Assembly: GCA_029204225.1 (NCBI GenBank)
Contig: CM055109.1
Coordinates: forward strand, 39,002,844 to 39,066,843
Reading direction: 5' to 3'
Length of the DNA stretch: 64,000 nt
Source: Diphasiastrum complanatum
Taxonomy: Eukaryota > Streptophyta > Lycopodiopsida > Lycopodiales > Lycopodiaceae
The notes under the pieces were generated by a model. That model made no database searches. It had not been told where the DNA came from and saw only the letters and a program-made list of their open reading frames with translations. Shown here one piece after another: positions 45,225 to 57,813 of the stretch. Within the stretch, counting starts at the first letter, position 1. Each line of letters starts with the position of its first letter. The position numbers and the translations under genes were made by a program.

Positions 45225-48200
45225 ATTTATATCATGGTTGTATGGAACAGGTTAAGTGCTATTTACAGCAGCTTCTTCGAGGGTTAGATCATTGTCATAG
45301 TAGAGGAGTGCTACATCGTGACATTAAAGGTTCGAACCTCTTATTGGACAATTCGGGAATTCTGAAAATAGCCGATTTTGGGTTGGCAACCTTCTTTCGC
45401 CCAGACCAGAAACAAGTCCTTACAAGTAGAGTGGTGACTTTGTGGTACCGCCCTCCCGAGCTTCTGCTAGGTGCGACAGACTACGGTGTAGGTGTTGACC
45501 TTTGGAGTACCGGCTGCATCTTGGCAGAATTGCTTGCTGGCAAGCCTATTATGCCAGGGCGAACAGAGGTATTTCAAGCTTCAAATGACCAGAACACTAC
45601 TAATTCTTCCTGGTTCTGGTTGTCTTTGTGGAGCTAATTAATGTCTCTATATATGGTAAAAGAACCAACACCTATCTATAGCAAAACTTGTGCTCCAAAT
45701 CAAGCACTAGAATCTCAACCTTGCTAAATTCTAACTTAACTTTACTAAATATAGGTAAGAGTTTCTAGAATTAGCATGCAAGCATGGCCCAATAATCCTA
45801 ATTAACCTAGATGACAACATTAGGGGTAATAATGTAAACATTAAGTCTAACAGATGGTACGTCTTGCCGTCTCACTGTAATGTTTGATGGATGTCCTACC
45901 CATGCCAGCATTGGTAAGGGATATTCCTTTTAAATTAAAGTGTCTTTTCTAGGAGTAAACTTGTACAACATACAATTAGGGTAGTATCAAGGGGAGGAAT
46001 TTGTTGCGCTCCAACACACTGTCATTGGACTGTATTTAGGAGAGTTCAAGTTCAATACAGAGACTTGCCTCCTTGGAACCGGATTGCATGCCCCATGGCA
46101 AAAGTGAGACTGCGCTCCTTCAATTTAGCTGTTTCACTTTGTTTTTTTTTGTGTTGAGAGCACTTCTTACGCTTGGGCATCAAGTGATTCGTATAAGTAA
46201 AATGCCAGTGGGGTTGACTGTATGCCGCATGCTATTATGTTTCTGTTTTGCCATTGCAATCCCCAAAGCTTAAAGAATGTGCAGAATGGAAAGTTGTCAT
46301 TTACTTCAAGGTGGGAAGTTTTTTGTGTGTGTTGCATCTCTCTTTCTCTCTCTCTCTCTCTCTGTGGATTTGTGCCTAGCTGCTATTGGTATTTGAGGCT
46401 CTCCATTATCTAAGTGCATTTACTTTCATGGTTCTGCTTTGCTCACTTATGACCGAGCTTGCTCGCAGAAGTCTAAGGAACTCCTTACATTGATTTGTGG
46501 TACTCTTCTGCAGGTGGAACAATTGCATAAGATATTCAAGTTATGTGGTTCTCCATCTGAGGAGTATTGGAAGAAGTCAAAGCTACCTCATGCAACCATC
46601 TTCAAGCCTCAACAGCCCTATAAGCGTTGCATTCTTGACACGTTCAAGGATTTTCCTGCTTCATCTCTGGCTCTTTTGGACATGCTTCTTGCAATTGAGC
46701 CAGCTGATCGTGGAACTGCATCAGCTGCACTGAAGAGTGAAGTAATCTCTTAACCATATTTCTCTTGAGTTTTTAAGGGGCTTTCCTTAATTAGCGTAGT
46801 ATCAGTTTTACTTCCACATCAAAGCTCAGTAAGGACCTGATTGCTGTCCTATGGGGTGGTTTTTCTCCTCTATAGTAGAGCATCCATTGAACCATACTAC
46901 ATGCTATGCACATTTCTAACTCTTCTGGAATCTTATCATTCAAAAAACAACTTAAAACTCCTGTAAGTAAGCCCCCTGTTTTGTGATTTAAGGATCTTCT
47001 AGTTTGCTCAAATCATCCTGGTAAAAGCTAGATTTTTAGTAGATTGCTTTCATGAATTCTGTGGATAGTGGAGCATGCAAGTGATGTGCAACGTTTTCCT
47101 GAACTTTTGGTGGAGCGTTCTTGAAATGTGCGGTAGGATAGAGGATAACAACTATTTCAGTCAAACATAATAAGGATTTTTTTGAAATAGACCAAATGAA
47201 TGTCTTGCTTTGACTTTCATTTAACTGTATTTCAATGATTAGCTCTCCATTATGCACCTGTAAATGCAACTTCTTCATCAATTTAGTTCTGGTCGTATCT
47301 TTATGTTGCTGCTGTCCAAGTCAGTGTTGAAACACTTTCTGACTACTCATCTGCGATTTGTAAGGCGTTTCGCTTTTGGAAGTTGAAACTGCAGTCTTTA
47401 TGATGCTGGGTCAATCTTTTTCTTGTTAGGTTTTTTTGGTTTCACATATGAGATTTGGGAAAAGTTTCACCCAGTAATCACTCAAAGAGTTGAATACACA
47501 TGTAGCTGCGCTTCCATTTTTCTATCAAAGAAGTGATAAAACCTAGCACATTTATGTCTTACAAGTTTATGAGAGTTAGTGTGGATGTTTCTTTATGCAT
47601 GCAAACTGCACCTACTTTTGGGTGGTCATGATGTAAGTAGGGATGTTCTACGTTCAACTTCTAACATAGATAGAGTCCTTGTTTTATGGATGTAGTCGTA
47701 GTTCCAGAGAATTGTGGTTTGATTATTTGGAATCGATTCAAATTGTCCAGTGATTTGAATCGCCATTCTAACGTGCCTTCTGATTGTCAGAATTTTCTTT
47801 CTCAATATTTTTATGGGTCTTGTTTTGAAGTTTCTTGTTTCTAATTTATAACCGATTTGAATTAGATTTAGATCAACTGGGAATTGGGGATGGAGTTCAT
47901 GGTCTAAGATTTGGTGGTTGGAGTTTTAAAGTCAAAATTGCCGGTCTATCCATACCATCCTCTACTTAGCATTTGGTCCATGCTATGCATGATGAAGTTG
48001 ATGCTAAGGCTTTGTGGTTAGACTCCCTAAGGTTGAAGAGTGCATGTCTCCTTTGTCATGTGTTATTTTAGACATAACGTTGATATATTACATCCTCTAC
48101 TTAGCATCCACATATTCTTTGTAGATTCGTGTGTTGTTAATGTAATAGTTGGGCATCACGGTTCATTATTTGACTCTAGGAGAGGATTGGTTGAACCCCT

Positions 48201-50657
48201 CATGAGCTATCTTGACATTGATGCATAAAAGTTCAAGTTTGAGCTTTGTAAGGAATTGGTATAGACCCTTCACACGTTGCAACACATCTTGAGGATCAGC
48301 CACACATATCACATACAATCCCATGAGCACATATTCTTATTCATCTACATGAGTTTCGATACACTACATAATCCATGTTAGGGTTATCTTTTATGTGCCA
48401 CCATAGATATACCACAAGAACACTCTTTTTCTCTATTGCATCCAAGATTTCTCCCTCACAAGACCAAGCAAAATTTTTGAGACCTAACACGGATCTGATA
48501 ACAAACGCAGGAAATTGGGAAATGGTATGTCACAGCTCAGCTGATTTACTTAGTAGCTCACACATCAATCACCATGGCTAGAATTTTTTACAAAATGATG
48601 TCACCATTGGAAAGAGCACAGCAAGAAACCCTTGTTTGCACACTCTCCCTGGAAAACACAAGCTTAATTGATAGAGAACAAAGTACAAAAAGAGGTTATC
48701 ACTGAAGAGAGGGAAGGAGGCCACCAAGGACACTCCACATGAATGCTCCTCTGTCTAACTGCTTGAGGTAGAGCTTAATCAAATTTTTATACTAGGATGG
48801 ACAATAAATACTTTGTGAGGGAGAGGTCCGAGTAGGAGGGATGGAGGAGGAGGGCCAAAAGAGGGGCGGGTCTCTGGGAGGCAGCAAATGGAGGAGGAGG
48901 GCCAAAAGATGGGCGGGTCTCTGGGAGGCAGCATTTCGGGAGGGAGGAGCTAGGATAGAGGTGGGATTCTTTATGGATCACGTAGAGGAAGGTGGACTCT
49001 CTTTGGAGGATCAGGCAGAGGAATTGAGGCAAGTCTGTTTGGATCATTCAGGGGGATAGAAAACATTTAAAACCATATTTTGTGTCTGGGCATAAGTCTC
49101 CCTTTTTTTGTTGCTATAGGTTAGGGAAAAATAAGTTTCTAGGCATCTGCGTATCTTCAAATGCAATTTTCTGGGGAAAAAGGCTATTCTCAGTCCTGAC
49201 GGTTTTGTCATGTGACTGCAAAGCAGTATAAAGACTCGTAGGGCTGTGACTCCATCCTATATTTTTCAATCTATTTACTAGGTGTTCCGTAAGTAGTCAG
49301 GTTATACTTTGACCATACGTTTGCACTAATGCATAAGCTTTTCGTCAACTACCCATGATCCAACAAAATGGTAGCACATGGTGTGCTACTCTTTTTATGC
49401 CACTACATGACTTTTTAAGAACAAGAATTGTGGTTTGATGCATACTCGAAAATTTAGCTATCCATCAAAATCTAAATAGGTCCATAACAAAATACTTTGC
49501 TACTTCATAAATATAGGTTTACTTTATTTTAAAAAAAAACTGTTCTTGATGTTGTAAAAGTTAGCATGCTGGCGTGCTAGCCTATAAATTCTTATTTCAA
49601 AAAAATGAAGTTTTTTAAAGAACTTTTTGAAAAAATAATTTTTTGGACTTTGCAAACCGAGAGATTGTTTTTTGGCCTCTTTAAAAAGTCTGGTATGCCA
49701 ATGGCTCTCTACAATAAGCTGTTTTTGTGAAAGCATGCATGCTATGTTCATAAAGATCTTATGATCTTCTTGGTATCTAGAGAGAGTATGATTTCAGATG
49801 AGTAATGTTCGAAATTGGATAATGTGGATGTCTGAATTTGGACTTATGAAGCACAACCACGTAGTTATAACACATAGTTGCACTGGGGGTGTATTTATGT
49901 AAGATAACTGTCACATGCTGGATGGATTAATGTGACAGGGGCTTTTCACCCTCAATGTTTTGTGAAGATACTGTGGTTTAAGAAGCTTTTTAAACTGAAA
50001 TCAGTAATATGATTCAGTATATATTATCTTCATTTTCTCTGTGTTCGGCTAAGTGTTCCAGCATTTGAAATCCTGGTTGTTCTACATATGTGAAGTTTGG
50101 GCTGTATTTAAATTTTAGATCTCAAGAACAGTATATCAATAATGCTAATTTAGATGTTCTGGGTCATTGATATGCTAATATATGTTGTTCCGGGTACTTT
50201 AGACTGTGCATGATGGAGTGAGAGTTTGAATGTTTTGGGTTGACCTTGGATTCAAGATTTATGCTTCATTGTTAATTTTTAAACGGATGGTTCATCTAGG
50301 TTTCTTTTGTTGTATTAATATTGCACTGTACTACAGCAATATTTCTCTGTTTTTTGCCAGTTTTTCACCACAAACCCTTATGCATGTGATCCGGCAAGCC
50401 TTCCACAATATCCTCCCAGCAAGGAATTAGATGCAAAACTGCGTGATGAAGAAGCTAGAAGGTACTTTAAGGCTTCAAACGAATATTTTGAGTTGAGTAA
50501 CAGTGCATTAGGTTCGAAGCTCAACTTTATCTTGGTGTCATAGTATGTATCTGTTTTGCATCACAAAGCTCTTATGCTGCAAATCTATGCCACCAACCTT
50601 GTTGGGCTCCTCCACTGCTGTGAATTGCAGGCTTCTGCTCCAAAAATCCAAGTTCAT

Positions 50658-50721
<64 letters not shown>

Positions 50722-53700
50722 GCACGCACGCACCCGCACACGTACACGGTTGTAATACATATTCAAAATTTTTGAGTTAAGTGGCTTTCTCCTCAAAGTT
50801 TGAACTTCTTGGACAGCTTGCTTCCTGTGCAGTGTTGGAGCTGGTTACCCTGAACCTTTTGAGACTGTTCAAGATCACTTATGAAAAGTCTTTTTTTCAT
50901 TCATTCTTGAGTTTGTTGGCAAGGGAAAGTCATTTTTCAATTCATTCTTGAGCTTGTTGGCAAGGGAAAGTTACCTGCATAGCTTGAAGGGAAATGTGGT
51001 GTCTGCAAACTAACTAAAATGTCTCTTTTTGGAAGCTGCATAATTATTCTTTTCTGTTGTGTCATCGGTGGCCTTGGCTTTTGTTTGTGTAAATTGTCTC
51101 CTGCAGGCAAAGAGCTGCTGGTGGACGAGGTATTAACGCAGAAGCAAGCAGGCGGCAAGGTGGAAGAGAGCGTAGCAAGGCTGTTCCTGCACCAGATGCC
51201 AACGCAGAACTATCAATATCTTTACAAGTAAAGCTTCTACCATGAAATAGGTCTTAATTAGTCTCAGAAAGGTTGACCGCAGGAAACTTTTTTGAATCAT
51301 TTTCACAGCTGATTGACCTTTGATGCTTTCAGAAAGAATGTATTGATCTTTGTAGGGTTCATTTATTTCTTTTTTGGTTTCTAAGTCTTCTTAAGGAAGA
51401 GGATGAATTTCACTACTTTATTATTTAGTTTGCCTCAATAGGATCGATCAGCTAACCTCGATCTCATTGAATCAGCTTTGCTCTTCAGTGCTAGCCTTCA
51501 TCATGACCGAGTCGCCTATTCATCAGAGAAGTAACAGAAAACACCTTACGTTGATGTGTGATAGCCAGTGTGGGTGCATGTGACCTATTTCTAGCCTTGG
51601 GCACTGATGAAGTGAGTAGGGATGTTGTGGCATGTGGTCCTCCCTATGCATTAATAATTTGACGGTCTAAGACTTGGTGGGTGGACTCCATAAGGTTGAA
51701 GATTGCACGCCTCCTTTGTTATGTCGGGTACTATTCTTTGATATAGTTAATTAATGGTCTAAGACTCTAGTTTCACAAAGACCAGTTAATTCCTTTTCTT
51801 GAAGAGGTTCTAGAAAGAAACTTATGGCTTGTGGTATAAATGGAGAGTGTGATCACCTCAGTATATCCAGGTTTTGTTAGAAACAGGGTTTTTCACTTTC
51901 AACGCAGAGCAATGAGCTACAGCAGCTGCAGTCACTTCAGGTTGTACTTGTAGAAGGCCAAATTTAGATTCAAGTAGTTGTACTTCTACAAATAGCAGGG
52001 CTGCTTGGAGACCATATTTTAGGCTTGGTAGCAACAGAGTTTTACACCTTCAACCTCGACAATCAGCTTAACAGCTTCATTAATGGCTAGTCGCACAGTT
52101 GCACTTGAAAAAAAGTTGAAATGTGAATCCAAAGAGTTGTACTTATTTAATCTGCATGGCTACATAAAGACCTATTCTAAAAATCATGCCAAGTTGATAG
52201 GTGTCATGCTTATGACTTGCCCTTTAATCAAGCAGAACTACATGTTTGTCTGCAAGTTGGTGATGCATACTCGAATGCAGAAACCTTGAACCTTGTGGTT
52301 CATGGTTTTCAAGTTGAGCATCCTGCGGTCAAAGCTGTGTTTTTTCTGCCATCATACTATTTATCCTCATTGACTTCTAAGATTAACTTACACAAATTGC
52401 ATTTTGATCTAAGCTGTTTGTAGATTCGTGATGTGCAGTCTTTAAGCCTTAGAGAGTTAATAGTATTTTTCACTTCAATGATATGATTCAATCATAGTTG
52501 TGCGATAAGGAAATTCATGAACATATAGAGGAGAGGCCTCTGTGTTCATATCCTTTAATCGACTTCAGGTTAAAGACCAAAGCATTTATGCTTCCTGATG
52601 CTGCTGTTGAAAACACAGGCACCAACTTTTTTGATAATCAGAACTTAGAGGCTAAATATTTAGCGTGTGATTCAGAATATCTAAAGTTATTTTGTTGGTT
52701 TTCCCCATTACAAGTGTTGGTCTTGTCATTGTTACAGAAGCGCCGTACTCATGGTCACTCTTCTAAGAGTAAGAGTGAAAAGTTTGTACCACTGACTGAG
52801 GAAACTGCTGTTGGATTTCCAATAGAGCCTCCTAAACCTGGTAAGGGATCCAATGAAATCCACGACTTCTCTCCAATTCCACAGACTCGTCTCGTTGTTC
52901 CTTCTGCATCATCGCGATCTGGTCCACAGATGCTACTGAATCAAAGTCTTGCAGCACCTGGTTGGAACAAAAAGCTTAAAGAACACGATCCGCGTATGGC
53001 TCCACCACGACCCCCAGCTCGTACCAGCAAGCCTGTAACTATGTCTTTTTCATCTCAAACTAGTCATGGGCAAAAAGAAGCTTCAGCAGATTTATCCAAT
53101 TTGTCCAATCTGGTTGCAACTAGACATCGAAGTACTGGGCACCATCGTCGGGACAGAGTTGAGGCACGACAACGGGAATGGGATGGAAATAATGAGCCCA
53201 CTTTATACAGAAGAAACCAGACCTATGGCAATGCTCGCGAGCAGTTGGAGGCTTCAAAACAGGAAAACACCTGTGATGTTTCTGCAAAGCAAGAGCACAT
53301 GGATTCTCATCAGGTGGATGCAGTGTACATGCCTGAGACAGTTCCACAATCGACAAAAATTGCAGATTCTTCTTATGGGAAGGAGTTTCCAAATGGACAT
53401 AAAGATCGTGATGGTTTAGCTTCAACCAAAGACTCTTTCATGGTATTTGATTAAAGGTTTCAGTTCTTCAGTCTTACTTTCCGCTATATGTATTTGACTA
53501 TGCTGTTGCTAAAATTGGTGTGTAAAATTTCTATGTATATACCTGCATAGAAAGTTATTTTTTCTGTGAATTGTGGCATGTCACTTGACAACACCTCTCC
53601 TCGTGTTGAGGTCTGGAGTTCGATTCCACCAAGGGACAAAGCATATATATTTTACTAGATAAGCTAATGAGAACATTTTTTGCAGGGCCATGAGGTTGAA

Positions 53701-53937
53701 GCAGAGAGGATGTATCATTCGGGGCCACTGCTTCGTCCAGGGTATTCCAGTCATGTAGACATAGAGGAGCTATTAGATAATCATGATCGACAACTCCAGC
53801 GTGCAGCAAGAAAAGCTGCTCAAGAGTTGGAACATGGTAGGCACCTATCATCTCCTGTTGAAGAAAAGAAGACAATAGACCATAAAGCAAGGCAACTGGG
53901 ACAGAATGATGTGAAATTTTTGGAACCAAATGATTAG
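44023..53937 (+). CDS. Plant CDK-like Ser/Thr kinase, At1g54610/IBS1 type (8 coding exons, 801 aa)
   Basis: Coding exons: 44023-44418, 44558-44842, 45251-45568, 46514-46741, 50361-50461, 51107-51227, 52738-53442, 53686-53937. All introns are GT-AG and all phases close, giving 802 codons with the stop. The kinase domain has the Gly loop GQGTYSNV (134-141), Lys156, alpha-C Glu174, HRDIKGSN (249-256, base Asp251), DFG Asp269, a T-loop Thr285 aligned to the CDK activating site, and RPPE (294-297). The cyclin-helix region is EPESVRFMAREI, not PSTAIRE. MGCLCSK at the start predicts myristoylation of Gly2 and palmitoylation of Cys3/Cys5, hence membrane attachment. The 390-residue basic, Ser-rich tail is typical of this plant group. 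The ATG has GGGAGGGAG before it and fits the conserved MGC start. Substrates are unknown. No lesion seen. Confidence 0.92.
44558..44842 (+). CDS. Kinase exon 2: N-lobe
   Basis: Residues 133-227: Gly loop, catalytic Lys156, alpha-C helix, hinge LVFEYMEHDLAGL. Its last 33 bases and donor (CAG|GTAATT) are repeated twice more in the following intron. Confidence 0.92.
44810..45155. repeat. Three-fold 115-bp tandem repeat spanning an exon end and splice donor
   Basis: Units start at 44810, 44926 and 45041 with GCTTGTCCAGGGATAATG, each continuing through a CAGGTA donor-like site to GTACTTGCA..TATAGACAGC. The third unit decays near its end into the (AG)n run. Confidence 0.95.
45155..45220. repeat. 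(AG)n microsatellite in kinase intron 2
   Basis: Pure AG, about 66 bp, ending 30 bp before the acceptor at 45250. A shorter TG/AG run lies in intron 1 (44495-44528) close to its acceptor. Confidence 0.97.
45251..45568 (+). CDS. Kinase exon 3: catalytic and activation loops
   Basis: Residues 228-333: HRDIKGSNLLL, DFGLATFFRP, VVTLWYRPPELLLG, then DLWSTGCILAELLAGKPIMP. It contains all C-lobe catalytic residues. Confidence 0.93.
46514..46741 (+). CDS. Kinase exon 4: C-lobe end
   Basis: Residues 334-409, VEQLHKIFKLCGSPSEEYW to DMLLAIEPADRGTASAALKS, the usual CDK-like C-terminal lobe. It ends in phase 0; a 3.6-kb intron follows. Confidence 0.92.
46742..50360. other. Kinase intron 4 (3.6 kb)
   Basis: Non-coding by content. 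It holds a 47-bp tandem duplication at 48841-48935 (ATGGAGGAGGAGGGCCAAAA, CTGGGAGGCAGCA). It also holds a phrase at about 48020-48070 (CTAAGGTTGAAGA, CTCCTTTGT) that recurs in intron 6 at about 51685-51720. No nested gene is seen. Confidence 0.6.
50361..50461 (+). CDS. Kinase exon 5
   Basis: Residues from 410: FFTTNPYACDPASLPQYPPS then KELDAKLRDEEARR. The FF.T.P.ACDPSSLP.YPPSKE.D.K.R..E..R block is the family signature after the kinase domain. The exon ends in phase 2. Confidence 0.92.
50660..50719. repeat. (CT)n microsatellite in kinase intron 5
   Basis: About 60 bp of pure CT followed by a short CGCACGCAC stretch. Confidence 0.97.
51107..51227 (+). CDS. Kinase exon 6
   Basis: Its first base completes the split Arg codon. 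It then encodes QRAAGGRGINAEASRRQGGR and AVPAPDANAELSISLQ, ending in phase 0 at GTAAAG. Confidence 0.88.
52738..53442 (+). CDS. Kinase exon 7: long basic Ser-rich tail
   Basis: Residues 484-718, starting KRRTHGHSSKSKSEKFVPL after the acceptor GTTACAG. An open frame continues upstream to 52498, but that part is intronic because exon 6 joins here in phase. The exon ends at ATG|GTATTT. Low complexity, no known domain. Confidence 0.88.
53567..53632 (+). repeat. tRNA-derived SINE head in the last kinase intron
   Basis: A pol III B-box-like GTTCGATTCC (53618-53627) lies 44 bp after TGGC of a weak A-box-like TGGCATGTCACTTG. CTCCTCGTGTTGAGGTCTGG between them is like the anticodon-arm part of plant tRNA-related SINEs. 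No intact tRNA cloverleaf can be drawn. Confidence 0.4.
53686..53937 (+). CDS. Kinase exon 8: C-terminal end
   Basis: Residues 719-801, GHEVEAERMYHSGPLLRPG, DIEELLDNHDRQLQRAARKA to FLEPND and TAG. The SGPLL.P....D..L..HDR.IQ.A.R.A block is the family's C-terminal signature. Confidence 0.92.
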   Translation, partial: GHEVEAERMYHSGPLLRPGYSSHVDIEELLDNHDRQLQRAARKAAQELEHGRHLSSPVEEKKTIDHKARQLGQNDVKFLEPND

Positions 53938-56900
53938 AATCTTCAGTTAAATACATTAATCCTGTAAACCGTCGAAGTAATTCGGAGGGAACATGGTTTG
54001 AAGTTTGGGATGCTTTTCAAGTCTTCTAACTGTCCCAGGAGTAAGTTATGAGCCGCCTTTGGTATTTTAAGAGATCTATCAGAGGATATATGATTGTTCC
54101 TCTTTGCTAGTTATGGGAAGTGCGGAGAAATTCTTCAAGTAGATGACACTCCGATCGCTAGATTTTGTGTATCTAAGCCTCCCCTTCAGAATGTGTATTG
54201 ATCTATGGTGCAGAAAGCGATTCTTGTTAGGATCACAGTTGATTGCATTTAGAATGATTCTTGAAAAGCTTTTGTTTTAATAGCGTCTGGAAGTCGGTCA
54301 ATATGTAGTATTTGAATGAAAATGGAATAGCCCACTTGAACTAGGAAGTAGAGCTGGTTCTAGTGGGTATTGCCATTTTTGAGGTTCCTTGTAAACCGTT
54401 TTACCGGTTCTTATCATATGTAAGAGTTGGAACAAATTTCACTTTGGCCAAAAACTGTGTACAGATGGCTAAATACATTGTTGTGGGGTACTTTGAATGT
54501 AATCTCTATCTAGCCTTTTGGTCCAGGCATAAGCTTTCGTGTGTATACATTTTTGTGTCAGATGCAACTGTTACGTTAAGTCAGTATTCTTCTATTTAAT
54601 ATCAACTTCTATTATGTCAAGTGAAGTCATTTCACGTATGCAAGCGCAAATTCACTAGTATGAGAGTTTCTCACAAGACTACACATGAATTGTTGTAGGC
54701 AGTGAGTTTTTCAACAAGTGGTTTGGGAAGGACACAAAAGTGCTTTCAACTCCTAGAAAGACATCGACGCTGGATATCAGGATTACTTTCTTTGATTAGG
54801 TAACACCCTACTCCAAGCCTCGAGAGAAAAAAAGACCTACCCCAAACCTAAAGATGGAAACCTGTATCGGATTTCCTACCCCCTTCAAGTTTTTGCAGTC
54901 CACAACTCACTTTCCTTCCTCTTCTTATCTTTTAATTCCCCTAAGATCTCTCACCTTTTTGATGTTGTTTCTAGAACATTTACCTTTTGTGGTGACTATG
55001 AACGATTAAGATAGCTTTGTCTTGAAAGGTTTTACTTCCAAAGGTCTTGACAAAATAGTTTTGAGTACCCTAAGTGCAAGGCAGGTTCAGTGAAATTTAT
55101 TTCAAACATGGATTGCCCAATAAATAGGCAGGAGTCTTAAGATTTTGCCCCAAATTTTTGATACATTTTAAAAGCCAAAGTTTTAATTCCTGCTACTGGT
55201 GAGATAGCAATGTGCTGCACCTCATGGGCTACTACACTAAGTGCATAAAAAACATTCTCTCTACTTGGCCACTAGTAGAATTCTAAAATTTTGTGTTCAG
55301 TTAACAAACTCCCATTTTGAAAGTAGCTGTTAGGCCATTGACTGTCGAACCTACCCTACCACCATGGGTTTCTTAGAAGGTTTGAAATGATATGGTGGTT
55401 GCTGGGGATTATGTTATTGGAATGTGCAAATAGCCTTTTGATTATGCTTGCAAATTTCAAAGAGCCAAAACCTTTCTATCCTGGAGAGGTCTTCTTCCTG
55501 TAGTGCCTCCTATATTGTTATTGCAAATTTGTCTATCCCTGCTCCTGTTTTGAAAGATGTGTTTTGGAGGCACAATTTTGTCAATCACCTTTAAATGATG
55601 CATTCTCAATAAACTTTGTAACTATGAGTATTATTGAGCCCATTAACAATCTGTACCGAAGTGTAGTACAAAGTTTATTTACCTTATTGAAGAATCTTTT
55701 GTATATGATTTGTAAGCATGATGGAAGTTTGAAACTATTATTATTATTTGGCTTTGAAACTGAAAGTCTCCTATCTTTTCATCTTTGGAAGATTGTATAT
55801 TATCTTGTGTGTAGGTGAAACCTCCACAGTTGTTTATGTAAGCTTATCATGTATGCTTATGCTCAAAGAATTGTCTATCTTTAACAAAGGCTATTTGGAG
55901 TCTTCATGGAATGAGCTTAATCATTTATTTCAAGTAAGCGTTGATTCGAAATTTCAAGACTTTGTTACAATCTTCGATGTTATCAAAATTTCCTTTCTTG
56001 GTATCTTAATATGATTGGGGAGATTATAAAGTTACACATATTTTTATTCAAGATGTAAAATTGTTCTAATGCACCTTTTATAGTGGTTATGTTCATCTTT
56101 CCTTGTTCATGAACTTCTGTCAAACTTAAGGATTCTCATGTACATATGAATTGTAGTTGGATGTTAAATGATATCATTGGCATCGTAGAATTGAAGTATT
56201 TCAATTCTGCCTGTACGACGGAGAAACTTGAGAACTCCCTCTGTTACTTCAAGCCATTCAGTTTTACATCATACAATCAACTTGGATGATTTGAAGTTGT
56301 GTCAAAAGCAAGTTTGTGATGTCTTTAGCAAAAGCTATGATATTTTGGATGCAGGTTGATAAAAACGTTCCTGCACATTTGAGTTTTTTGTGGCTCAAAA
56401 ACAAAAGACACTGTTGATTTACAGAAAAAAGATTTTCTAAGATTGGTCAAGTCGATGATGTGTATTCTTTGTTTCATATTTTGTTCACAACTTATTGGAG
56501 GGCAAAATATATATATTTAAGTTACTTATTAAGATAAACTATACAATAGTGCGAATGAAAATTTTTGTTGTTGATATTTTAAAAAGTACAATGTCACTAG
56601 AAGTCTAAGACCTTCTTGTGCTTGTGTGATAACTTTGAGTGCATTAATGGGTACAACCCTCTCTATTTCATCTACTTCTTTAGTTACTATCTTGCATGCT
56701 TGTTTAACAACCTTTGCAAAGCCTTCTACATTTCCAACCTTGCCACTTGATAGGGGTTGAGGTTCTTTGCTTAGTGGAACAACACTATCTTCATCCTCAC
56801 TAACTTTATCTACCTCTTGAAATTCATTGGGCAATAGAAATATGCTTGTTAGACACATTTTTATATTTTATTCTAAAATTGAACATAATTCTACAACCGT

Positions 56901-57810
56901 GCAATACCTAGCTAGCCTTTTGGACAACACTAGCGTTGGTGATGGTGCTGCCATTATACCAAAACTAGGTTGGGTGCGAGAACATTTCTATTAACTTTAG
57001 TCTAGCTTGTGATAAGGACAAGCCATTGAACTTATGATATGTGTTTAAGTTTTCTATACATGCACGAAAATCAAAATTGACTGCCAAACATTGTTTGGCC
57101 ATGTATAATGATGCATCATTGATGTTTTTCCATTAATGAAATACTAGCCAATGGTTACATATTCTACTTCATGCACAAACGTGTACCTCATGAGTTTTGC
57201 ACATTTTGTTTTGTTTTGCAAAAGCTAAGATTTAGATAAGGCTATGTGTTGACCTTGACATATGCTACAAAACAATAGAATGGGATTTGCAATACAAGAC
57301 ATCATATAAAAATTTAAAATAAACTAACAACAATGTACCAGATTCCATTCTCAAAGTTTGCCATACAAATATCTTGTAGGGCTTTTTGAAATACTCCTTG
57401 TTGTCAGCTTGAGTGAAGAATAATATATTCCATAAAGAGGCTAGGCAATCTAGAAAACCCTTGACAACTTCCTTGATATCATTGTGATTAAAAGAAACAT
57501 AATATTATAATCACAAGCAATTTAGGATCATATCGACAATGCACAATAATGTGTAGATTTGGTAAAAACTTGGTAATTTCTTTTGCATTGCCTTGTTGCA
57601 CGTTATAGTAAGCATGAACATCATGGATATTCTTTAAAATGAATAGCTCTTCGTGACAATCATCGAATAATGTGTCACTTGAATTCTCTCACAACATGCT
57701 AGTGAATTGGCCAATTCTTTCACAACATACATTGAAAAGCCGAAATCCAAGCACATGCTCAAATTGAATTTTAATATTGTGCTTGAAGCCTGGAAATTGT
57801 CCATGTTGAG
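53938..57810. other. 3' UTR and intergenic region, no further gene recognised
   Basis: The kinase 3' UTR probably runs a few hundred bases from 53938; no strong poly(A) signal was found. Beyond it only short open frames occur. A 109-codon minus-strand frame (56858-56529) is acidic and unlike anything I know; it is not called as a gene. Confidence 0.4.
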
Positions 57811-57813
57811 CTT

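Noticed and set aside
45328-45345. tRNA B-box-like GGTTCGAACCTC
   Set aside because: It lies in the catalytic-loop exon of the kinase (KGSNLL codons) and no A-box or cloverleaf surrounds it.
52498-52737. Upstream extension of kinase exon 7 as an alternative first exon
   Set aside because: It is open by chance; exon 6 joins in phase exactly at the acceptor 52737, and the extension has no family similarity.
56529-56858. 109-codon acidic minus-strand ORF
   Set aside because: No recognisable domain, no neighbours on that strand, and low-complexity context.
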